From Streptomyces sp. B21-105 (GTDB lineage Bacteria; Actinomycetota; Actinomycetes; Streptomycetales; Streptomycetaceae), in NCBI RefSeq assembly GCF_036898465.1, contig NZ_JARUMJ010000001.1, forward strand, positions 2,728,001 to 2,792,000: 64,000 bases of DNA, given 5' to 3'. Positions 18,316 through 26,504 of this stretch are shown here, one piece after another; position 1 is the stretch's first letter, and the number at the start of each line of letters is the position of its first letter. The translations under genes were made by a program, and so were the position numbers. A model generated the notes under the pieces. That model ran no database searches, was not told where the DNA came from, and saw only the letters and a list, made by a program, of their open reading frames with translations.

Positions 18316-18352
18316 AAGGCGGCGGCCCCCCTCAAAAGGGGGCCGCCGCCTT
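18316..18352. terminator. Bidirectional terminator
   Basis: Perfect 15-bp stem, AAGGCGGCGGCCCCC (18316-18330) with its complement (18338-18352), 7-nt loop. The left arm reads AAGG and the right ends CCTTTCG, suitable for both the large membrane protein gene and the convergent erpA-like gene. Confidence 0.9.
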
Positions 18353-18418
18353 TCGCGTGGCTCAGCCGCGGTTCATGGTGGAACCGGCGACGACCTGGAC
18401 GACCTGACTGAGGACGGC

Positions 18419-18775
18419 CTAGCTGAAGGAGTCGCCGCAGGCGCAGGAACCCGTCGCGTTCGGGTTGTCGATCGTGAAGCCCTGCTTCTCGATGGTGTCG
18501 ACGAAGTCGATGGAGGCGCCGCCCAGGTACGGGGCGCTCATGCGGTCGGTGACGACCTTGACGCCGTCGAAGTCCTTGACCACGTCGCCGTCGAGCGAAC
18601 GCTCGTCGAAGAAGAGCTGGTAGCGCAGGCCGGAGCAGCCGCCGGGCTGAACGGCGACGCGCAGCGCGAGGTCGTCGCGGCCTTCCTGGTCGAGCAGGGC
18701 CTTGACCTTCGCCGCGGCGGCGTCGGACAGGAGGATGCCGTCGCTGACAGTGGTCTTCTCGTCCGATACGGACAT
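18419..18775 (-). CDS. erpA: Iron-sulfur cluster insertion protein, ErpA/HesB (A-type carrier)
   Basis: 118 residues with the A-type carrier fold and the three conserved cysteines: Cys47 in GGCSGLRY, Cys111 and Cys113 in GSCACGDSF. Such proteins accept clusters from a scaffold and insert them in apo-enzymes. Adjacent nadA (divergent) encodes a 4Fe-4S enzyme and LipA is encoded in the same window, both plausible clients; this is inference. GGGAGA ribosome site before ATG 18775. The 300-bp upstream gap serves both genes. Confidence 0.92.
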   Translation of the reverse strand: MSVSDEKTTVSDGILLSDAAAAKVKALLDQEGRDDLALRVAVQPGGCSGLRYQLFFDERSLDGDVVKDFDGVKVVTDRMSAPYLGGASIDFVDTIEKQGFTIDNPNATGSCACGDSFS

Positions 18776-19075
18776 CTACATCTCTCCCGGGTTGTACGGA
18801 GACTGCTTGCCGACGTTTCCAACTGTCGGGACCGCGGATTCATTCCGGGCCGAGGACTCGTGTTTCCGTTTCTTTCCTCTTCTTGCCCTTCATGCTCGCA
18901 CACCCGCGGTGGAGCGGACAGCGACCGGGCGGTGCCCGGACAGTGACCCGCGACGCGTTGACGGAACGCGTTTCGGGATTCACGTCACATCGACGCAATG
19001 ACCATCGTGAAAGTGGCGTGAGGCGGGTTATCATAGATAACGTCAATTCGACGAAAAGTAGAAAGGGTGCGTGAC
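18776..19075. other. Divergent intergenic region erpA / nadA
   Basis: 300 bp with unusually AT-rich patches for this genome. Holds the nadA operator-like palindrome (19027-19041). The erpA-side promoter is not clear to me. No gene supported. Confidence 0.5.
19027..19041. promoter_or_regulatory. Palindrome GTTATC-ata-GATAAC before nadA, candidate operator
   Basis: Perfect 6-bp arms with a 3-bp centre, 35 bp before the nadA start and overlapping a TATCAT -10-like sequence (19029-19034). A repressor bound here would block the promoter. Which regulator is unknown. Confidence 0.6.
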
Positions 19076-20260
19076 GTGACCACCGCCCAGCCCACGGAGC
19101 TCGACGTACAGCCGACTCCGCTCGCCCTGTTGCTGCTCGGCCGTGAGGCCGACCCGAAGAGCGAGCGGGGCGTCGAGTGCCCCGGCGACCTGCCCTCGCC
19201 CTCCGACCCGGACCTGGTCGAGCGCGCCCGCGCCGCCAAGGCGAAGCTCGGTGACAAGGTCTTCGTGCTCGGCCACCACTACCAGCGCGACGAGGTCATC
19301 CAGTTCGCCGACGTCACGGGCGACTCCTTCAAGCTGGCCAGGGACGCGGCCGCCCGCCCGGAGGCCGAGTACATCGTCTTCTGCGGTGTGCACTTCATGG
19401 CCGAGTCCGCCGACATCCTGACCTCCGACGACCAGAAGGTCGTCCTGCCCGACCTCGCCGCCGGCTGCTCGATGGCCGACATGGCCACCGCCGAACAGGT
19501 CGCCGAGTGCTGGGACGTGCTGACCGAGGCCGGCGTGGCCGAGCAGGTCGTGCCGGTCTCGTACATGAACTCCTCCGCGGACATCAAGGCGTTCACGGGA
19601 CGGCACGGCGGCACCATCTGCACCTCGTCCAACGCCGAGCGTGCCCTGGAGTGGGCCTTCCGGCAGGGCGAGAAGGTCCTCTTCCTGCCCGACCAGCACC
19701 TCGGCCGCAACACCGCCGTGCGGGACATGGGCATGTCCCTCGAGGACTGCGTCGTCTACAACCCGCACAGGCCGAACGGCGGGCTGACCGCCGAGCAGCT
19801 GCGCGACGCGAAGATGATTTTGTGGCGCGGCCACTGCTCGGTGCACGGCCGCTTCAGCCTGGAGTCGGTCGACGACGTCCGCGCCCGCATACCCGGCGTC
19901 AACGTGCTCGTGCACCCCGAGTGCCGGCACGAGGTCGTGGCCGCGGCGGACTACGTCGGCTCGACGGAGTACATCATCAAGGCGCTGGAGGCCGCCCCGG
20001 CCGGGTCCAAGTGGGCCATCGGCACCGAGCTGAACCTGGTCCGCCGCCTGGCGAACCGTTTCGCGCCCGAGGGCAAGGAGATCGTCTTCCTGGACAAGAC
20101 GGTCTGCTTCTGCTCGACCATGAACCGCATCGACCTCCCCCACCTGGTGTGGACCCTCGAGTCGCTGGCCGACGGCAAGCTGGTCAACCGCATCGAGGTC
20201 GACCGGGAGACCGAGGAGTTCGCCAAGCTGGCGCTGGAGCGGATGCTGGCCCTGCCGTAA
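19076..20260 (+). CDS. nadA: Quinolinate synthase
   Basis: NadA (394 aa) condenses iminoaspartate with dihydroxyacetone phosphate to quinolinate in NAD biosynthesis, using a [4Fe-4S] cluster. Likely ligands: Cys103 (VFCGVHFMAE), Cys254 (WRGHCSVHG) and one of Cys344/Cys346 (KTVCFCSTM). The GHHYQRDE and STEYIIK substrate motifs are intact. GTG 19076 is chosen because GAAAGGG is 8 nt upstream; an in-frame GTG three codons earlier overlaps that site. nadB and nadC do not follow; the gene is monocistronic and convergent with the kinase gene. Confidence 0.95.
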   Translation: MTTAQPTELDVQPTPLALLLLGREADPKSERGVECPGDLPSPSDPDLVERARAAKAKLGDKVFVLGHHYQRDEVIQFADVTGDSFKLARDAAARPEAEYIVFCGVHFMAESADILTSDDQKVVLPDLAAGCSMADMATAEQVAECWDVLTEAGVAEQVVPVSYMNSSADIKAFTGRHGGTICTSSNAERALEWAFRQGEKVLFLPDQHLGRNTAVRDMGMSLEDCVVYNPHRPNGGLTAEQLRDAKMILWRGHCSVHGRFSLESVDDVRARIPGVNVLVHPECRHEVVAAADYVGSTEYIIKALEAAPAGSKWAIGTELNLVRRLANRFAPEGKEIVFLDKTVCFCSTMNRIDLPHLVWTLESLADGKLVNRIEVDRETEEFAKLALERMLALP

Positions 20261-20275
20261 CCGGACCGGCGGCCG

Positions 20276-20338
20276 ACCCCGATCACCGGATCACTCCGAT
20301 CGCTCCGATCGCTCCGATCACCGGATCAATCCGATCGC
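20276..20338. repeat. Degenerate 9-bp tandem repeat between nadA and kinase
   Basis: Repeated ATCGCTCCG / ATCACTCCG / ATCAATCCG units fill the 65-bp gap between convergent stops and run a few bases into the kinase 3' end. May contribute to termination. Confidence 0.6.
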
Positions 20339-22578
20339 CCCGACTGAGGTTCCAGGTCGGGGCGATCGGGATCCAGCGTGAAGACGGTCCCGTCGGGGCT
20401 GAGCACGATCGTGGCGCCCTCGTCGAAGAACACGCGCGCCTCGGCGGCGAAGCCGGAGTCGACGACCTGCTCCGCCCACGCAGCGGACTCCCACAGCAGC
20501 TCGCCTGTCCCGATGTCGGCGGCGGCGACCCGCCCGGAGGCGCTGGCCGCGAAGACCGTCTGTCCCCTTCGGTCGGCGACCGGCGTACCGGGCTGCTGAA
20601 GGGTCGTCTCGGTCTGCCACAGCCGCACGCCCGTCTCGGGCGAGTGGGCGACCAGCTGCCCTCGGGAGTTGGCGAAGCAGAGCACCCCGCCCACCAGCGC
20701 CGCCTGGCCGCGCGGACTGCCGGGCAGCTTCCGCTTCCGTACGGCACCGGTGTCCGGGTCGATCAGCAGGACCTCGCCGTACGTCGACTCGCCGAAGCTG
20801 CGACGGTCCCGCGGGACCTGCGCCACGAAGACCAGGTCGCCGTCGGCGACGCCGACGTATTCGAGGTCGCCGTCCGGCACGCTCACCTTGCGGGTGGAGC
20901 CGTCGGCGGGATCCACGGCGTAGAACACGTTGCGCGACGGGGTGCCCGCGTCGGTGCAGTCGGCGTAGAGGGCGCCGTCGGCGTTCTGGAACTTGCAGGA
21001 GTAAGTGGGCCCGGCAGGCACGGTGGCCGTCCAGCGCTCGGCGCCGCCGCGCGGTTCACGGGCGGTCACGCGCCGGCCGTCCGCGGTCAGCAGGAGATCA
21101 CCGACGACCGCGGCTTCGACGGCACTCGTCCGGCTCAGCGGGCTCGACCAGAGCAGTTTGCCGGTGGTGGAGTCGAGGGCGACGACGGTGGCGCTCTGGT
21201 CGTCGCCCGCCTTGTTCATCACGAACGCCAACACCAGCACCACGCCGCCGTGCGTCCCGAGGACCCTGCTGTTGTAGCGCTTCTGCGGCAGGCCCGGCGG
21301 CAGGGACTCGGCCCGCCAGGCGATCCGGCCGGTCGCCCCGTCGACCCGGATCGGGAGGGTGCCGTCGCCGCCGCAGTACAGGGCGCTCTCGCCCATCTCA
21401 CAGGACAGGGTGGGGCCGTCGGGGGCTCCGCCGCCCAGCGGCTTCGTCACCCCGGTCGCGGCGGTGCCGTACACCGAGGTCCGCCAGGGCTTCCAGCCGT
21501 TGGGCAGGGGGTCCTGGTCGACGGACACGCTACCGGTGCTGTCCGACTCCTCGGCCCTTTTGAAGGGGTCGAGGTCGAGCACCAGGTAGGCGGTGAGCGC
21601 CAGGGTCACCAGGCCCGCCGTGCCGGCCAGGACCGGCCACCGGCGCAGCCGGGAACGGCGGCCGTAGCGGGCCGGGGCGTCGGGCGGCCCGGACTCCTCG
21701 CCCGCCGGACCGATCGTCGCGGGCGGCGGCGGCACACGCAGGGACACCGTTTCCATGTCGCCCGCGGCGGCGCCGGGCAGCACGCGGGCGAATTCCTCGG
21801 TCAGCTCCTCGAGTCCGGGCCGGTTCTCGGCGTCCTTGGCCAGACAGCGGGTGAGGACCCCGCGCAGCGGCTCGGCCACCGCCTCCACCTTCGGCTCCTC
21901 CTGCAGCACCCGCCACGCGGTCAGATACGGGCTGTCCGCGTCGAAGGGGCCGCGCCCGGTCGTGGCGAACACCAGCAGCGCGCCGAGGGAGAACACGTCC
22001 GAGGCGGGGCCGACCGAGCGGGCGTCCGTGAACTGCTCGGGCGACATGAACGGCGGGGTGCCGATCATCTTGCCGGTCTCGGTGAGCGTCTGGTTCTCCG
22101 CCGCCCGGGAGATCCCGAAGTCGATGACGCGGGGCCCGTCGTGGGCCATCAGGACGTTGCCGGGCTTGAGGTCGCGGTGGACGACCCCGGCCCGGTGGAT
22201 CTCCCGCAGCGCCTCCACCAGGCCGAGGGCGAGCCGGCGCAGTTCCGCGCCGCGCAGCGGGCCGTGGTCGCGGATGCGGGCGGCGAGCGTGGGGCCCGAC
22301 ACGTACTGCGTGGCCATCCAGGGCCGGACGGCCTCCGGGTCGGCGTCCACGACCGGGGCGGTGAACGCGCCGCTCACCTTGCGGGCCGCTTCGATCTCCT
22401 GCCGGAAGCGGGCGCGGAAGACCGGGTCCTCGGCGTACTGCGCGTGGACCACCTTGACGGCGACCTCACGCCCCGATCGGGACCGGCCGCGGTAGACGAC
22501 GCCCATGCCTCCGGCTCCGAGACGGTCGGCGATCCGGTATCCGCCGAGCGCCTTCGGGTCGTCCTTGTTCAGCGGCAC
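20326..22578 (-). CDS. Transmembrane Ser/Thr protein kinase with PQQ-like beta-propeller sensor
   Basis: 750 residues. The N-terminal Hanks-type kinase (about 12-270) has the GAGGMGVVY loop, Lys42, HRDLKPGN with catalytic Asp136 and DFG with Asp153, and an activation loop TGKMIGTPPFMSPEQ. A single helix spans about 313-335. The extracytoplasmic region (about 350-750) has repeated blocks such as VVALDSTTGKLLW and AADIGTGELLWES, typical of PQQ/WD-like propellers. It probably senses an envelope ligand. GTG 22578 (VPLNKDD) follows AGGGGGA by 8 nt; two earlier in-frame GTGs lie upstream of this site. Confidence 0.9.
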   Translation of the reverse strand: MPLNKDDPKALGGYRIADRLGAGGMGVVYRGRSRSGREVAVKVVHAQYAEDPVFRARFRQEIEAARKVSGAFTAPVVDADPEAVRPWMATQYVSGPTLAARIRDHGPLRGAELRRLALGLVEALREIHRAGVVHRDLKPGNVLMAHDGPRVIDFGISRAAENQTLTETGKMIGTPPFMSPEQFTDARSVGPASDVFSLGALLVFATTGRGPFDADSPYLTAWRVLQEEPKVEAVAEPLRGVLTRCLAKDAENRPGLEELTEEFARVLPGAAAGDMETVSLRVPPPPATIGPAGEESGPPDAPARYGRRSRLRRWPVLAGTAGLVTLALTAYLVLDLDPFKRAEESDSTGSVSVDQDPLPNGWKPWRTSVYGTAATGVTKPLGGGAPDGPTLSCEMGESALYCGGDGTLPIRVDGATGRIAWRAESLPPGLPQKRYNSRVLGTHGGVVLVLAFVMNKAGDDQSATVVALDSTTGKLLWSSPLSRTSAVEAAVVGDLLLTADGRRVTAREPRGGAERWTATVPAGPTYSCKFQNADGALYADCTDAGTPSRNVFYAVDPADGSTRKVSVPDGDLEYVGVADGDLVFVAQVPRDRRSFGESTYGEVLLIDPDTGAVRKRKLPGSPRGQAALVGGVLCFANSRGQLVAHSPETGVRLWQTETTLQQPGTPVADRRGQTVFAASASGRVAAADIGTGELLWESAAWAEQVVDSGFAAEARVFFDEGATIVLSPDGTVFTLDPDRPDLEPQSGRSD

Positions 22579-22720
22579 CGCTTCTGTCCCCCTCACAGGC
22601 ACGTCGTTGAGGTTGCCAGCATAGGGAAGGCGCCCGGGAGCCGAAGACCGAGGGAAAGGGCTTCACCCGGCACCGGCCGAAGGAGCCGCCCCCGCTCCCC
22701 CCCTCACCCTCGCTCCGCCC

Positions 22721-23401
22721 TCACTCCGCCCTCGGGCGCACCAGGCCCGACTCGTAGGCGATCACCACGAGCTGCGCCCGGTCACGCGCGCCCAGTTTCG
22801 CCATGGCCCGGTTCACGTGCGTCTTGACCGTGAGCGGGCTGACCTCCAGCCGTTCGGCGATCTCGTCGTTGGAATGGCCGCCGGCGACCAGCACGAGGAC
22901 CTCGCGCTCACGCACGGTGAGCGCGCCGAGCCGGGCGGAACGGGTGGGGTCGTGGTCGTCGTCCGCGCCGCCCTGGGCGAGGAAGCGGGCGATCAGGCCC
23001 TTGGTGGCGGTCGGCGAGAGCAGCGCCTCGCCGCCCGCGGCGATCCGGATCGCGCTCAGCAGCTCCTCGGGCTCGCTGCCCTTGCCGAGAAAGCCGGAGG
23101 CCCCGGCCCGCAGCGACTGCACGACGTAGTCGTCCACCTCGAAGGTCGTCAGGATGACCACCCGGACATGGCCGAGATCAGGGTCGGCGCTGATCAGACG
23201 GGTCGCGGCGAGGCCGTCCGTGCCGGGCATCCGGATGTCCATCAGGACGACGTCGACGGGCCCCTCCTTGGCCAGCCGGAACGCCTCAGCGCCGTCGGAC
23301 GCCTCACCGATCACCTCCATGTCGGGCTCGGAGTCGACGAGCACGCGGAAGGCACTGCGCAACAGCGCCTGGTCGTCGGCGAGCAGGACGCGGATGGTCA
23401 T
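22721..23401 (-). CDS. NarL/LuxR-family response regulator
   Basis: 226 residues: receiver (1-120) with phosphoacceptor Asp55 in VLMDIRMPG, and C-terminal LuxR-type HTH (about 158-220: LTVREREVLVLVAGGHSNDEIA...SPLTVKTHVNRAMAKL). DNA-binding partner of the histidine kinase immediately upstream, with whose stop its ATG overlaps (ATGA). As the last gene of the pspA-pspAA-kinase-regulator set it likely controls the envelope-stress response, possibly its own operon; that link is inference from position. Confidence 0.93.
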   Translation of the reverse strand: MTIRVLLADDQALLRSAFRVLVDSEPDMEVIGEASDGAEAFRLAKEGPVDVVLMDIRMPGTDGLAATRLISADPDLGHVRVVILTTFEVDDYVVQSLRAGASGFLGKGSEPEELLSAIRIAAGGEALLSPTATKGLIARFLAQGGADDDHDPTRSARLGALTVREREVLVLVAGGHSNDEIAERLEVSPLTVKTHVNRAMAKLGARDRAQLVVIAYESGLVRPRAE

Positions 23402-24942
23402 ACGGGATCCTCTGCGGTGCGTGGCTCGGCAGTACGGGACTGCCCGCCCCGGAGCCGCTCCGCGCGGGACGGCTCGGTACGGGACGGCTCGGTACGGGAC
23501 GGCTCCCCGGGGGGCTGCTCCGCGCGGGACGGCTCGGTACGGGGCTGCTCCCCGGGGGGCTGCTCCCCGGGGGGCTGCTCCCCGGGGGGCTGCTCCGCGC
23601 GGGGTAGCTGCGTGCGGGACGGCTCCGTACGGGGCCGGGTTCGGCTGCGCCGTGGGGTGGGGAGCCGGCCGGCGGGGGGCTGCCCGGCGCCCGGCTCCTC
23701 GGTACGGCTTCCGGTCGCGGGGGGCTCCGGGGCGGCGGCGCCGGTACGGGGCTTGACCGGCAGGATCACGTGGACGCGGTAGCCGCCGCCGAAGCGGGGA
23801 CCGGTGGTGAGGGTGCCGCGCAGAGCCGTGACACGTTCGCGCATGCCCAGCAGACCATGGCCGCTGCCCGCCGCCGGGGAGGCGTCGTCCGGGGGCTGCC
23901 CGTCGTCGAGGACCGTGACCTCGATGTTCGGTCCCACGCGTACGACGCTGACCTCGGCCCTGGCCGCCGGCCCCGCGTGCTTCTGGACGTTGGTGAGGGC
24001 TTCCTGGATGACCCGGTAGGCGGCCAGGCCGACGGCGGCCGGGAGCTTCGTCCCGTGGTCGGTGCGAGCCACCTCGACCGGGAGGCCGGCGTTGCGGAAC
24101 GTGCCGGCGAGATCGTCGAGGCGGTCCAGGCCGGGCGCGGGCTCGGTGGGGGCCTCCGGGTCACCGGACTGGCGCAGCAGACCCACCGTGGCCCGCAGTT
24201 CGTTGAGCGCGGAGCGGCTGGCCTCGCGGACGTGCGCGAGGGCCTCCTTGGCCTGGTCGGGCCGCTTGTCCATGACATGTGCGGCGACCCCGGCCTGGAC
24301 GTTGACCAGGGCGATGTGGTGGGCGACGACGTCATGCAGGTCGCGGGCGATGCGCAGCCGCTCCTCGGCGACCCTGCGCCGGGCCTCCTCCTCCCGGGTG
24401 AGCTCCGCCCGCTCGGCACGGTCCCGGATGGCCTGGACGACCGCCTTGCGGCTGCGGACCGCGTCGCCCGCGGTGGCGCCGATGCCGGTCCAGGCAAGGA
24501 TCCCGAGGTTGTCCTGGGCGTACCAGGGCAGCGGTCCGGCGAGCATGGCCGCGCCGGTGAGGACCGTCATGGTGAGCAGGCCGGCCCGCAGGGTGGTGGG
24601 GCGGTCGGTGGCGGCGGCGACGGTGAAGAGGGCGACGACGGCGGACATCGCCACGGGGGCGCGGGGGTCGCCGGTGACGGACTCGGCCACGGACGCCGCG
24701 CCGGTGAGGACGAGGACCGCCATGGGGGCACGGCGGCGCAGGACGAGCGCCGCGGCGCCGAGGGCCATCAGCAGGAGGCTGAGCAGGTCCGGGGTGCGGA
24801 TGCTCCAGCTGACGCCGCGCTCGCCGTGCGGGTCGACGAAGGAGCCGGCGAGCATGCACAGGAGGACGCCCGCGGCGAGGGAGGCGTCGAGGGCCAGGGG
24901 GTGGGCCTTGAGCCGGCAGTCGGCCCGGGAAAGGAGGGTCAC
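23398..24942 (-). CDS. Sensor histidine kinase (HisKA_3) with long repetitive C-terminal tail
   Basis: 514 residues. Several N-terminal membrane segments (about 18-145), dimerisation/phosphoacceptor domain with His203 in RDLHDVVAHH, ATP-binding domain with N-box ALTNVQKHA (about 315-323) and GHGLLGMRERV (361-371), ending near residue 396. The remaining 118 residues are a Pro/Glu/Arg/Thr-rich repetitive tail encoded by 15-bp units, unusual for the family. GTG 24942 has no strong ribosome site, so the start is less certain. Downstream of pspAA by 153 bp, overlaps the response regulator by 4 bp. Confidence 0.9.
   Translation of the reverse strand: MTLLSRADCRLKAHPLALDASLAAGVLLCMLAGSFVDPHGERGVSWSIRTPDLLSLLLMALGAAALVLRRRAPMAVLVLTGAASVAESVTGDPRAPVAMSAVVALFTVAAATDRPTTLRAGLLTMTVLTGAAMLAGPLPWYAQDNLGILAWTGIGATAGDAVRSRKAVVQAIRDRAERAELTREEEARRRVAEERLRIARDLHDVVAHHIALVNVQAGVAAHVMDKRPDQAKEALAHVREASRSALNELRATVGLLRQSGDPEAPTEPAPGLDRLDDLAGTFRNAGLPVEVARTDHGTKLPAAVGLAAYRVIQEALTNVQKHAGPAARAEVSVVRVGPNIEVTVLDDGQPPDDASPAAGSGHGLLGMRERVTALRGTLTTGPRFGGGYRVHVILPVKPRTGAAAPEPPATGSRTEEPGAGQPPAGRLPTPRRSRTRPRTEPSRTQLPRAEQPPGEQPPGEQPPGEQPRTEPSRAEQPPGEPSRTEPSRTEPSRAERLRGGQSRTAEPRTAEDPV
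23451..23640 (-). repeat. 15-bp minisatellite encoding the kinase tail
   Basis: Two alternating 15-bp families, GGCTCGGTACGGGAC (exact at 23471-23485 and 23486-23500) and CTGCTCCCCGGGGGG (several copies around 23545-23595), keep a strict 15-bp register and encode TEPSR and EQPPG pentapeptides. Confidence 0.85.
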
Positions 24943-25030
24943 TGTCTGGTCGCCGTCGCTTTCCTCGCCCTGGCCGGGGCTGCCGCCCCCAGAACCCGCT
25001 GTCGGCCCCGGAAGGGGCCTCGTCTCGATC

Positions 25031-25062
25031 TCCCCCAGAGGGGGGACCCCCAGACGGGCTGA
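25031..25062 (-). repeat. Dispersed 32-bp repeat, copy A
   Basis: Identical, in inverse orientation, to 54439-54470; it begins TCAGCCCGTCTGGGGG and is self-complementary at its GGGGG/CCCCC core. Both copies continue into a similar CGAG(g)ACGAGG flank. Lies between pspAA and the histidine kinase gene. Confidence 0.85.
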
Positions 25063-25095
25063 GACACCGTGACCGGTAGTGAGAGGTCGCCGCTC

Positions 25096-25374
25096 TCACC
25101 CCGGGATCAGACCGTCGTCGCTCAGCATCTCCCGGACCTCCTCCAGGCTCGCTTCCGGCGACGGGAGGATGAGCTCGGAGGGTTCCAGTGCCTCGTCCGG
25201 CAGGGGTTCGCCGAGGCGGCGTACGGCGTCCAGGAGGGCGACCAGGGTGCGGTGGAAGCCGTCCTCGTCGCCGCTCTCCATCTCCTCGAGGAGGTCGTCG
25301 TCCAGCTTGTTCAGTTCGACGAAGTGGGAGTCGGCCAGTTTCCACTGGCCCTCCCCCATGATCCGTACGATCAC
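25096..25374 (-). CDS. PspA-associated protein PspAA
   Basis: 92 residues beginning MIVRIMGEGQWKL, the start of the PspAA domain that accompanies PspA/IM30 proteins in actinobacteria and others; acidic C-terminal half (LEEVREMLSDDGLIPG). GTG 25374 with GAGGAGGG upstream, 34 bp after pspA. Probably binds or tunes PspA at the membrane, which is inference from the conserved pairing. Confidence 0.85.
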   Translation of the reverse strand: MIVRIMGEGQWKLADSHFVELNKLDDDLLEEMESGDEDGFHRTLVALLDAVRRLGEPLPDEALEPSELILPSPEASLEEVREMLSDDGLIPG

Positions 25375-25408
25375 GTCGCCCTCCTCGGCTCCGGGCCCCG
25401 GCGCCGGG

Positions 25409-26206
25409 TTACTGCTTGTCGAAGCGCGGGGTGTCCTGCGGCTGCTGCTGGGACTGCGACTGGCCGGTGCCGCCTTCGATGGCCTGCTGGCCGGCGGACG
25501 GTCCTCCGGCGAGCTCGGCCTTCATGCGCTGCAGTTCCAGCTCAACATCCGTACCACCGGAGAGGCGGTCCAGCTCGGTCTGGATGTCGTCCCTCGCGAT
25601 GCCCGTCGGGTCGTCCAGGGCGCCGGAGGCGAGGAGCTCGTCGAGGGCGCCGGCCCGGGCCTGGAGCTGGGCGGTCTTGTCCTCGGCGCGCTGGATGGCC
25701 AGGCCGACGTCGCCCATCTCCTCGGAGATGCCGGAGAAGGCCTCGCCGATGCGGGTCTGGGCCTGGGCGGCGGTGTAGGTGGCCTTGATGGTCTCCTTCT
25801 TCGTACGGAAGGCGTCCACCTTGGCCTGGAGGCGCTGGGCCGCGAGAGTGAGTTTCTCCTCCTCGCCCTGGAGCGTGGAGTGCTGCGCCTCGAGGTCGGT
25901 GACCTGCTGCTGGAGGGCGGCGCGGCGGGAGAGCGCCTCGCGGGCGAGGTCCTCGCGGCCGAGCGCGAGCGCCTTGCGGCCCTGGTCCTCCAGCTTGGAG
26001 GACTGCGACTGGAGCTGGTTGAGCTGGAGTTCCAGGCGCTTGCGGGAGGTGGCGACGTCGGCGACGCCGCGACGGACCTTCTGCAGGAGTTCCAGTTGCT
26101 TCTGGTACGAGTAGTCGAGGGTTTCGCGCGGGTCCTCGGCCCGGTCAAGGGCCTTGTTCGCCTTCGCGCGGAAGATCATCCCCATACGCTTCATGACACC
26201 GCTCAT
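25409..26206 (-). CDS. pspA: Phage shock protein A / IM30 family membrane-stress protein
   Basis: 265 residues, almost entirely helical and coiled coil (about 25-225), with the N-terminal amphipathic helix MKRMGMIFRAKANKALDRAEDP that binds stressed membranes. The ESCRT-III-like PspA family supports membrane integrity and proton-motive force. The last 40 residues are a Gln/Gly-rich tail. First gene of pspA-pspAA-kinase-regulator; its promoter lies in the 298-bp gap to the DUF3043 gene. Confidence 0.95.
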   Translation of the reverse strand: MSGVMKRMGMIFRAKANKALDRAEDPRETLDYSYQKQLELLQKVRRGVADVATSRKRLELQLNQLQSQSSKLEDQGRKALALGREDLAREALSRRAALQQQVTDLEAQHSTLQGEEEKLTLAAQRLQAKVDAFRTKKETIKATYTAAQAQTRIGEAFSGISEEMGDVGLAIQRAEDKTAQLQARAGALDELLASGALDDPTGIARDDIQTELDRLSGGTDVELELQRMKAELAGGPSAGQQAIEGGTGQSQSQQQPQDTPRFDKQ

Positions 26207-26504
26207 GGGCTTCGCGCGCCCCCTTCTGACGGACTCCGGCTCTCAGACTGCGACAGAACCCACAGTACGGGCCCTGCCTCCATTGACGCACTGTTCGGGG
26301 GCGGATGTGCTCCTCCCCAAGGACGACTGACGGGGCCCGGGCTCCGGCGTGAGGAGTAGGTGACCTTCAGGGTGCGCGACGCGCCGCCCTTCGCCCCTCT
26401 TCCTCGTTCTCGCCCGGTCTGTCCCTTCTACAGACGACTGGTGTTGCCGGATCGTTCCCCTCCGGGCTGGGGTCCATGCCCGGGAGCGCTTACCCTTGGG
26501 TTTT
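26207..26504. other. Divergent intergenic region pspA / DUF3043 gene
   Basis: About 300 bp, no gene supported. Right end holds the TACCCT -10 of the DUF3043 gene; the pspA promoter should lie in the left half but I cannot single out its hexamers. Confidence 0.5.
26491..26496 (+). promoter_or_regulatory. -10 hexamer TACCCT, leaderless start
   Basis: TACCCT ends 8 nt before GTG 26505; no ribosome site lies between. Confidence 0.55.

Noticed and set aside
19507..22827. A 1106-codon plus-strand frame opposite the Ser/Thr kinase
   Set aside because: Shadow of the kinase gene; no domain in its translation.
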